DNA from: an uncultured Lentisphaerota bacterium
GTDB lineage: Bacteria; Verrucomicrobiota; Kiritimatiellia; RFP12; UBA1067
Direction of reading: 5' to 3'
DNA: 50,295 nucleotides
Assembly (NCBI GenBank): GCA_900320225.1
Contig: ONRL01000045.1
Coordinates: 1-50,295, forward strand
In this document: positions 1 to 6,374 of the stretch, one piece after another
How positions within the stretch are numbered: the stretch's first letter is position 1
Layout: each line of letters starts with the position of its first letter
Notes under the pieces: generated by a model
The model's database searches: none
The model's input: only the letters and a program-made list of their open reading frames with translations
Told to the model about the DNA's origin: nothing
Translations under genes and position numbers: made by a program

Positions 1-3000
1 GGACGGTCGAAGGAATCGTATGAGCGGGAGATGCGATTGGTGGAGGCGGACGCGCAGGAGCGCGTCCCTCCCGTGGTGATGTATTCTTCGGAAAGGAGCG
101 GTGAATCGAAACCATACTCATACCGCCAGGAGTTGCCAGCGGCATCCTGTACGTTCGTGGCGTTGCCGTAGACGTCACGCTGGAGTTCGTAGTCCATGTC
201 CGGAGAAGAGTATACCACACCGCACAGATGACGCTGTGCGTCGTAGACATTTTCCTTCCACTTGCGGCTCGCATACGTGGTGCGGAGCGGGAGGTTGTCG
301 GGGGTGTAGGTGTAGGAGACAGTAGATCCGTCGGCATAGGTCTTGGAGATGCAGTTGCCCGTGACGGGATCGTAAGCCCATGCGGTCGTGTCCCATGTTG
401 TGCCGTCGCGTGTGGTCGAGAGCGAGGTGCGGCGGCCTTGCGTGTCGTAGGTGTAGCGCACGGGATAGGTCGCGCCATCCTCGACTATGACATTGCCAAA
501 CGGATCGTATGACTTGAAGATCGTATTGCCGAGCGCGTCTGTCGTCGCAATGCGGTTGCCAAGCATGTCGTAGGCGTAGGTTTCGGTTGTGTAGTCGGTG
601 CCGTTGGTATAGGTGTGCGTGGCTAGGCGGTCGCCGGCGGAGGAGTAGGAGAAGGAGGCAACGGGCAAGATGCCCGTTGTCCCAGTCGCCGCCGAGACGG
701 CGGCTCTCCATGTCTGGGCGACACGGGCGAAGGCGTCGTAGGAGTTGAAGGTGCTTTCTCCAGTGGTTTCCGAGGAGAGGAGAATACCGTGGAGCGAGCG
801 GCGGACGATGGTGGGGGCGGTGGAGGAGGTGATGGTTTCGGTTTCGATGCCGGTGGCGGGGTCGTAGGTGGTGAGGGAGTCGGTGACGGTTGCGGTCGCC
901 GAGGACGGCGACCCTCCCGGTGTTGTCCCCTGCGCCGCCAAGATGGCGGCTTTCCCAGTTAGCGTCACGACGTGGCGGCGGCAGGAATCGGAGAGGCCGG
1001 TGAGTTGCGTGCGGGTGATAGTGAGGGAGTTGGTGGACGGGCCGATGACGGTGGTGGTTTCAACCTTCCACCACTCGTTGGAGAATTGCTCGTAGGTGAC
1101 GTCGGTGCGGTTGGTGATGTTGTCGAGGACGGTGCCGACCTGCTCGCCCCAAGGATTGTAGAGGTAGATGGTGGTGCGGGGTTCGAGAGTGGGCGCGTAG
1201 CGCGTGGTCGTGAGGATGCGGGAGGTGGCGTCGGCGTAGGCGTTGGAGGTGATGAGCCAGGCGGTGCCGGATTGAAGCGGCGAGACGCCGCTTCCCCCAG
1301 CAGGGACGGCGGTGGTGACGAGGCGGCCGAGGAGGTCGTAGGTGGAGATGGAGTTGGTGACGGCCACGTACTCGGGTATCCCGTTGAAGGTTAGGCTATA
1401 GTGGTCGGAGGAGGTTGTGACGACGTAGTCGATGCGGTAGCCGTTAGGGGCGTATTCGGTGAAGCGGCGTTCCTCGGTCCATTTTTGCGACGACGAGGGC
1501 GCCGCCGCCACATCCAGCCATTCGCGGCGGGTGGAGGAGCCGCCGCCGTGGCAGGTGCGGGTGGTCGTGCGCAACACCTCCGTGTAGTTGGTGGTCGTGT
1601 AGGAGGATTGCTCCGTGTAGCCGGGTTCGTGGGTGGTGTAAGTGGTGGTGGTCGCGCCGCGTTCGTCGGTGCGGATGGAGTAGGAGGAGCCGCCGTAGGG
1701 GTAAATTGTGCAATTGTGCAATTGTGGAATTATGGAATTGTGGAAATGTGAAACTGCCGCCCCCGGTTCGGAACCGATGCAGACTACCGTGTTCGTCTCG
1801 CGGCCGAGCGCGTCGTAGAAGTGCTGGGTGACGCGGAAAGCGTGGTTCGTGGTTGGTGGTTCGTGGTTCGTGGCGGCCGTTAGGTTGGTGATCCAGATTT
1901 CCTCGTAGGCGTTGTAGAGGTGGTCGGTGCCGGTCCGGGCGGAGCGGAGGGTCGTGCGGTTCTGGCGGTCGCGCTTCCACAGAAGGCGGCAGCACGAGTA
2001 GGCGTTCGTGAGCGAGGTGCCGTCGAAGTAGGTAGTGGAGCGCAGGCGGTTCTGGCTGTCGTAGGTGGATTGTTCATCGGCGATGATCGCGTCGTTGGAG
2101 GTGAGGCGCGTGGTGCGGCGGAGGGTTGTGCCGTAGGCGGCGTCGGTCTCAGTCGTCTCGTAAGTCTTGAACTCTCGTCTCTCGTCTCCTGTCTCAGGTC
2201 CAAACCTCCGCGTCTCGCAAGCGAGCCTGCCGTTGGTGAGCGAGTAGGCGTTGACCGTAAGGATGCCGTCTTCGGAGAGGGATTCGGCCACGGCCCCGCG
2301 CATGAGGAGCGGCGTGCCGACGCCCGTCGAGGCGTAGGTGATTTCGTAGGAGTAGGCCGCGGTCGCCGAGGACGGCGACCCTCCCCGCCAGGTTTCGCGT
2401 TTGATGGCGGGGTGGCCGTCGCGCATGAGGCGGGTGTAGCGCGCGAGGGTACGGGCGGTGAGGGTGAGGGTGCCGTTCGTCACGACGTAGCGCGTCTCGG
2501 TGCGCCACTTCGCCGCGTCGTCCGGGTGGCGCGAGTCGCCGTCCAGCGGCTCGTAGTCGCGCACGGTCACGAAGGCGTTGGCGAGGGTGGACGCGTCGTA
2601 CAGCACGTTGGAGACGACGTACGGAAACGCCTCCGGCACGGGCGCGTCGCCACGCTGCTCGACGCGCAGGGTCATGTGTCCGTTCTCGTCGAAGTCGGTG
2701 TACGCCCATGCGCGGGCGTTGCCCCACACGAGGCGCGGCCGGCCGTGGCGTCCCCAGTGCTGCGGGTCATCCCAGTAGTCGGCCTTCGACCATGTCACGT
2801 TCCAGCCGTCGTTCTCCTCGCGGTACGTCTCGCGGAGGACCGCGTTGCCGCACTCGCCCACGCGGCGCTTGATCGTGGTGACGGTCCCGAGCGGGTTGTC
2901 CGCCGCGTCGTACGTCTCGCGCGTCTCCGTCACGGCGTTGTCGCCCCAGACGGAATAGTCGCCGGAGGAGGAGAGGCGCGTGCCGACCTGCGCCACGTTG

Positions 3001-5732
3001 TCGAACCGGATCCAGTCGCCGTTGTCGTACGTGAACGTCTCGTCGGACATGACGTTGTCGAGGCGGCTGACCTTCTTGAGGCGCACCTGTTCGGGATTGC
3101 CGTCCACGTTCCAGATCTCCCACGTGTGCTCCAGCGTCTGCGCGGCGTCGTAGATGGCGATCCGCACGCCGTGCGCAATATCGGCGATGCGGAGGTCGCG
3201 TCCGCGCGCGTCGCCGCACGCGATCCGGCGGATCCCCGACGCCGTCGTGTCCGAGACGTGGGCGTCGGGGTGTTCGGAGACGTCGAACGTGGACTTCGAG
3301 ACCAAGATCGGCCCGTTGGTCGAGAACCACGCGAAGCCGGCCACCTGCCCCTTCACGGGACGGCCGAGCGGGATGCGGAACCTGAACGACCCGAGCGACG
3401 CGCCTTCGAGGCCGCCGCAGTCGCCGTCCGGACAGTCCGGGTCCGGATCGGAGCCGCAGCTGTCGCACTCGTCGTCGAGGGCGCCGGCTCCGTCGCCCTC
3501 GCAGATGCCGTCGTCGTACACGTGCTCCGCCGTGCCCGACCACACCTCCACGCCGTCCACGTAGACCTTGCCCTTTCCGTCCGAGATCCCGGCCGACACG
3601 ACGTCCTCCCCTTCGACGCCCGACGAGACGCTCATCTCGCAGTCGACGTGCGTCCAGCCGCTGCCGCCGCCCCAGCTGCGGTGCAACGCCTTGCGCAGGC
3701 ATTTGGAGTCGAACGGGTAGTAGTCTTCCTTGCTGTAGCCGTCCTCCTCCGAGTAGCCGAGCCCGTCGTACCCGCAGCCGTGGTATTGGCACAGCCAGCA
3801 GACGCTCGGGGAGAGGACGACGAGCGAGCCGTCGACGCCCCGGGAGCCTCGGTTTCCAACGGGCGAGACGCCCGTTGTCCCAGGGGGGCCGAGCGTAAGT
3901 TCGGGGAGGCTGTAGATGCCGGGCTGGAAGACGGTGAGCGTGCCGCCGGTCAGGTCTCCGGGGAACGGGTATACGCCGAGGTACATCGAGAACATGTCCA
4001 GGAGATCCCTGTCGCCCTCCTCCTCCGTCGGCGGCGCGCGGTGGGGACGGCGCGAATGGTCGACGACGAACTGTATCTGCGACTTCGATCCCTCCGTGAA
4101 GACGAAGAACCGCGCGCCGCTCCGCCCCGTGATCTCCTGTCCGCCGCCGACGCGGAACTCCGGCGCGTAGGCGGCGAGGTAGAGAGGCGTCGGGCACCGC
4201 ACGGCGGACGCGCCCGTCGCGCGGAGGCGCAGGGCGAGGTTAGTCGGGAAGTCCGCGACTCCAAGCGGCAGGCGCCAGCTGTCGCCGACGAGCGAAGCGT
4301 TGAGCGAGCCGTGAATGTCGCAGTCGTTGCCGCCCAGCTCCCATTCGAGCACCAGCCCCTCGAGGTGCCACGGCGCGGCGTTGGACGGCGAGGCCGAGAC
4401 GAAGTACTGCTGCCACGCGCTCGTGCGGTCGAGCGCGAACGAGCGCTCCCAGAGGACGTTCGTCGCGCCCGGCGTCCAGCCGGCGGCGAAGCCGTCGAGG
4501 AGCGTCCACGCGGCGAGCGCGTTCGTGGCGACGACGTTCTCCGCGAGGAACGCCTCGTTCGTGGCGGACGCGTCGACGCGCGCGAGGATGTCCGCGTCGG
4601 ACACGTCGCGCGTGAGCGGGTTTGTTCCTGTGGCGATTTCCGCGCCGTCAAGGACGCCATCGCCGTCCGTGTCGGGTAAGCCGGGGTCGGTGCCGTAGAC
4701 GAAGATCTCTTCGGCAGAGGAAAGGCCGTCGCCGTCCCGGTCGCCGTCGAGGAGGTCGGCGGGCTCGACGCGACGGTAGAGGAGCGAAGTGAGGTTCGTG
4801 GAGGGTTCGGCAGATTCCCCGTACCCGCCGTTGAACGCACCCGCGAAGACGTTGGTTATGACGCCATCCGAATCGGTCGCAACAAGTTGCGACCCTCCCG
4901 GTAGGGCGCGCTCGCCGAGCGCGCCGCAATGCGAGAGGTCGTAGCGGTAGATGAAGTCGCCGTTCCAGAAGAATTCCGCCTGGAAAGAGACGGGCGTGGA
5001 CGGATCGCGGTTGTAGAGAAAATCGCAGTAGGTGAGCACGAGGGAGTTGGACGGCGTGCGCGTCCACCAGAATTGGCTGCGCGCACCCTCCTCGCCGGGC
5101 GCGGGCCAGTTCAGCTGGGGGACCGCGCCGAGGTCCGTGAGGAACGGAGCGAAGAGGAAGTGATTCGTTTCAACGGACAAGATGCCCGTTGTCCCAGTCG
5201 GGCCGAGTTGAAGCGGCGAGACGCCGCTTCCCCCAACGGGCGAGACGCCCGTTGTCCCAGTAAGCTGCCGAGACGGCGTCTCCTCATACGCGCGGCGGGC
5301 GCGGGGGACGAAGGGTTCGCCGACGAACTTCGGCACGAGCGCGCCAGAGGAGGAAACGAGCAGGCCGTCGAAAATATTGGTGCCCAGCGGAAACGCCCAC
5401 GGCGCGTTCGTCTGCGAGTTGAGGGCGAAGCGGTTGCGGTTCGCGCCCCTGAGCCGCCACGGCGCATGGACGTTCGCACCGACTGGCATCGAGAAGTCAT
5501 GCGTCTCGTTCGTCCCCGTGCGTGCGAGCGCGAAGCCCGCGTCGACCTGCGACGGTGTGATCACGTGCTCCACCTCGTTGGTTTCCCCGTCGCCCAACTG
5601 GAGCAACGGGCCGAGGCCGAGATTCGGCTTCGTCCCCGCCCAGACGATGAAACCGAACAGCGCCAACGCCAGGAACGCGCCGCGCGCGGACCAGAGCAGA
5701 CGCCGCGCGACCGCGCATTCTCCATTCTCAAT
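1..5732 (-). CDS. Giant YD/RHS-repeat cell-surface protein (C-terminus beyond left edge)
   Basis: One frame stays open on the minus strand from about 5753 to the left edge, over 1900 codons. An N-terminal hydrophobic segment (FLALALFGFIVWAG) suggests export or anchoring. Around residues 325-360 are thrombospondin-type-3 calcium-binding repeats (DGDRDGDGLSSAEE, DTDGDGVLDGAE). Around 740-775 is an acidic Cys-rich stretch (DPDPDCPDGDCGG). From about residue 865 to the edge come degenerate YD repeats (SYDPFGNV, RYTYDTQGRRTSL, YDMLGNRIATTD). RHS/YD proteins form large surface or secreted shells, often with toxin tips; any tip would lie outside the window. No ATG, GTG or TTG precedes the hydrophobic segment in frame; ATT at 5732 is used here as a tentative start, and a frameshift from the ATG at 5725 is possible. 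The gene holds at least a dozen in-frame hairpin inserts and three low-complexity inserts, listed separately. It follows the small exported protein by 16 bp. Confidence 0.85.
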   Translation of the reverse strand, partial: MENGECAVARRLLWSARGAFLALALFGFIVWAGTKPNLGLGPLLQLGDGETNEVEHVITPSQVDAGFALARTGTNETHDFSMPVGANVHAPWRLRGANRNRFALNSQTNAPWAFPLGTNIFDGLLVSSSGALVPKFVGEPFVPRARRAYEETPSRQLTGTTGVSPVGGSGVSPLQLGPTGTTGILSVETNHFLFAPFLTDLGAVPQLNWPAPGEEGARSQFWWTRTPSNSLVLTYCDFLYNRDPSTPVSFQAEFFWNGDFIYRYDLSHCGALGERALPGGSQLVATDSDGVITNVFAGAFNGGYGESAEPSTNLTSLLYRRVEPADLLDGDRDGDGLSSAEEIFVYGTDPGLPDTDGDGVLDGAEIATGTNPLTRDVSDADILARVDASATNEAFLAENVVATNALAAWTLLDGFAAGWTPGATNVLWERSFALDRTSAWQQYFVSASPSNAAPWHLEGLVLEWELGGNDCDIHGSLNASLVGDSWRLPLGVADFPTNLALRLRATGASAVRCPTPLYLAAYAPEFRVGGGQEITGRSGARFFVFTEGSKSQIQFVVDHSRRPHRAPPTEEEGDRDLLDMFSMYLGVYPFPGDLTGGTLTVFQPGIYSLPELTLGPPGTTGVSPVGNRGSRGVDGSLVVLSPSVCWLCQYHGCGYDGLGYSEEDGYSKEDYYPFDSKCLRKALHRSWGGGSGWTHVDCEMSVSSGVEGEDVVSAGISDGKGKVYVDGVEVWSGTAEHVYDDGICEGDGAGALDDECDSCGSDPDPDCPDGDCGGLEGASLGSFRFRIPLGRPVKGQVAGFAWFSTNGPILVSKSTFDVSEHPDAHVSDTTASGIRRIACGDARGRDLRIADIAHGVRIAIYDAAQTLEHTWEIWNVDGNPEQVRLKKVSRLDNVMSDETFTYDNGDWIRFDNVAQVGTRLSSSGDYSVWGDNAVTETRETYDAADNPLGTVTTIKRRVGECGNAVLRETYREENDGWNVTWSKADYWDDPQHWGRHGRPRLVWGNARAWAYTDFDENGHMTLRVEQRGDAPVPEAFPYVVSNVLYDASTLANAFVTVRDYEPLDGDSRHPDDAAKWRTETRYVVTNGTLTLTARTLARYTRLMRDGHPAIKRETWRGGSPSSATAAYSYEITYASTGVGTPLLMRGAVAESLSEDGILTVNAYSLTNGRLACETRRFGPETGDERREFKTYETTETDAAYGTTLRRTTRLTSNDAIIADEQSTYDSQNRLRSTTYFDGTSLTNAYSCCRLLWKRDRQNRTTLRSARTGTDHLYNAYEEIWITNLTAATNHEPPTTNHAFRVTQHFYDALGRETNTVVCIGSEPGAAVSHFHNSIIPQLHNCTIYPYGGSSYSIRTDERGATTTTYTTHEPGYTEQSSYTTTNYTEVLRTTTRTCHGGGSSTRREWLDVAAAPSSSQKWTEERRFTEYAPNGYRIDYVVTTSSDHYSLTFNGIPEYVAVTNSISTYDLLGRLVTTAVPAGGSGVSPLQSGTAWLITSNAYADATSRILTTTRYAPTLEPRTTIYLYNPWGEQVGTVLDNITNRTDVTYEQFSNEWWKVETTTVIGPSTNSLTITRTQLTGLSDSCRRHVVTLTGKAAILAAQGTTPGGSPSSATATVTDSLTTYDPATGIETETITSSTAPTIVRRSLHGILLSSETTGESTFNSYDAFARVAQTWRAAVSAATGTTGILPVASFSYSSAGDRLATHTYTNGTDYTTETYAYDMLGNRIATTDALGNTIFKSYDPFGNVIVEDGATYPVRYTYDTQGRRTSLSTTRDGTTWDTTAWAYDPVTGNCISKTYADGSTVSYTYTPDNLPLRTTYASRKWKENVYDAQRHLCGVVYSSPDMDYELQRDVYGNATNVQDAAGNSWRYEYGFDSPLLSEEYITTGGTRSCASASTNRISRSYDSFDR
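48..73 (-). repeat. Palindromic microelement, AGGA-loop type
   Basis: GGACGCGC-AGGA-GCGCGTCC with the tail CTCCCG on the plus strand. Read in the YD-repeat frame as GGTRSCAS. Confidence 0.7.
659..685 (-). repeat. Palindromic microelement, AGA-loop type
   Basis: CAACGGGCA-AGA-TGCCCGTTG with tail TCCCAG. In frame as TGTTGILPV. Confidence 0.8.
688..711 (-). repeat. Palindromic microelement, AGA-loop with CTCCA tail
   Basis: GCCGCCG-AGA-CGGCGGC with tail TCTCCA, directly beside the previous element. Confidence 0.65.
894..919 (-). repeat. Palindromic microelement, AGGA-loop type
   Basis: GGTCGCCG-AGGA-CGGCGACC with tail CTCCCG. In frame as PGGSPSSAT. Confidence 0.8.
934..958 (-). repeat. Palindromic microelement, AGA-loop type
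   Basis: GCCGCCA-AGA-TGGCGGC with tail TTTCCCAG. In frame as TGKAAILAA. Confidence 0.7.
1274..1300 (-). repeat. Palindromic microelement, AGA-loop type
   Basis: GAAGCGGCG-AGA-CGCCGCTTC with tail CCCCAG. In frame as GGSGVSPLQ. Confidence 0.8.
1702..1755 (-). repeat. AATTGTG-type low-complexity word insert
   Basis: Tandem variants of CAATTGTG/GGAATTATG inside the YD-repeat gene, read as SHFHNSIIPQLHNCTI. AT-rich in a GC-rich gene. Confidence 0.7.
1842..1874 (-). repeat. GTGGTTC-type low-complexity word insert
   Basis: Tandem GTGGTTCGTGGTTGGTGG-type units, read in frame as TNHEPPTTNH. Confidence 0.7.
2171..2202 (-). repeat. TCTCGTC-type low-complexity word insert
   Basis: Tandem CTCTCGTCTCTCGTCTCC-type units, read in frame as GPETGDERREF. 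Confidence 0.65.
2361..2386 (-). repeat. Palindromic microelement, AGGA-loop type
   Basis: GGTCGCCG-AGGA-CGGCGACC with tail CTCCCC; the stem-loop is identical to the copy at 894. In frame as GGSPSSAT. Confidence 0.8.
3857..3883 (-). repeat. Palindromic microelement, AGA-loop type
   Basis: CAACGGGCG-AGA-CGCCCGTTG with tail TCCCAG. In frame as GTTGVSPVG. Confidence 0.8.
4875..4925 (-). repeat. Two adjoining palindromes
   Basis: GGTCGCAAC-AA-GTTGCGACC with tail CTCCCG (4875-4900), followed by GGCGCGCTC-GCC-GAGCGCGCC (4905-4925). The first is read as PGGSQLVAT. Confidence 0.7.
5171..5197 (-). repeat. Palindromic microelement, AGA-loop type, one stem mismatch
   Basis: CAACGGACA-AGA-TGCCCGTTG with tail TCCCAG. 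In frame as TGTTGILSV. Confidence 0.75.
5210..5260 (-). repeat. Two overlapping AGA-loop microelements
   Basis: GAAGCGGCG-AGA-CGCCGCTTC with tail CCCCA (5210-5235) shares its last two bases with CAACGGGCG-AGA-CGCCCGTTG and tail TCCCAG (5234-5260). Both are in frame (GGSGVSPLQ and TGTTGVSPV). A degenerate third hairpin follows at 5264-5285. Confidence 0.8.
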
Positions 5733-5748
5733 TTTCCATTTGTTCCCG

Positions 5749-6366
5749 TCACCTCATTCTCACGGAAGTCCCGTCCGGCGTGACCTGCGCGAAGAAGCGC
5801 TCGCCCGCGCGGACGTTCTCGCCGCGACCGACGAGGCGCAGACGGTTCCAGCCCGATGCATGGAGCCACGGCGGCTTCGATGCGGAGAGTTCCGCGAAAA
5901 CCTCCGCGCCGTTGTCGAGGAAACGCACGTCGTCGATTGCGCCGCCGCGTCCAAGGCGTACGCGGACGACGAGCTCGTGCGCGCCGCAGCCGCCAGCTGG
6001 CGCGGCGGTGACGCGCTCGCCGGTGGCGCCTTCCTCCACGAACCACGCGCCGCAGTCCCAGCCGACCACGAGGTCGCATTCATCAGGGGATAGTGTGCCG
6101 TCTTCAACGGGCGAGACGCCCGTTGTCCCAGTCGCGCCGTCCGTTCCGAACGCCATCTCCACGTTGTTCGACGGCGTGGCGTCGAACGCCAACTTGAAGG
6201 TGAAGTGACGCAGATGCTCCTGCCACGCCGTGAACGGCACGTTGGTGACCGTCTCGGTGTCTAGATACTCCACCGGCGGCAATACGGGCCGCACCGGCGG
6301 AAGCGCTAACGCCACAGACGCGATGAATCCTCCCAGGAAGAGCGGGATGTATTTCGGGGCTAGCAT
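5749..6366 (-). CDS. Small exported protein upstream of the YD-repeat gene
   Basis: 205 codons, starting at the ATG at 6366. It opens with a signal peptide (MLAPKYIPLFLGGFIASVAL) followed by a proline-rich stretch. The mature part has no motif I recognise. Segments such as WDCGAWFVEEG and ELVVRVRLGRGGAIDDVRF suggest a beta-sandwich, but that is inference. It ends just before the YD-repeat frame opens, so the two are probably co-transcribed and may work together at the surface. An in-frame hairpin insert (6105-6131) encodes TGTTGVSPV, the same peptide and phase as the copies in the YD-repeat gene. Translation upstream of 6366 in this frame is antisense noise of the next gene. Confidence 0.75.
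   Translation of the reverse strand: MLAPKYIPLFLGGFIASVALALPPVRPVLPPVEYLDTETVTNVPFTAWQEHLRHFTFKLAFDATPSNNVEMAFGTDGATGTTGVSPVEDGTLSPDECDLVVGWDCGAWFVEEGATGERVTAAPAGGCGAHELVVRVRLGRGGAIDDVRFLDNGAEVFAELSASKPPWLHASGWNRLRLVGRGENVRAGERFFAQVTPDGTSVRMR
6105..6131 (-). repeat. Palindromic microelement, AGA-loop type, in the small exported protein
   Basis: CAACGGGCG-AGA-CGCCCGTTG with tail TCCCAG, identical to 3857 and 5234. In frame as TGTTGVSPV in a different gene and genomic frame. Confidence 0.8.
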
Positions 6367-6374
6367 ACTGTACC

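Noticed and set aside
1920-4679. 919-codon open frame on the plus strand opposite the YD-repeat gene
   Set aside because: Arg/Ala/Val-rich antisense shadow without motifs; the minus frame has recognisable YD and TSP3 repeats.
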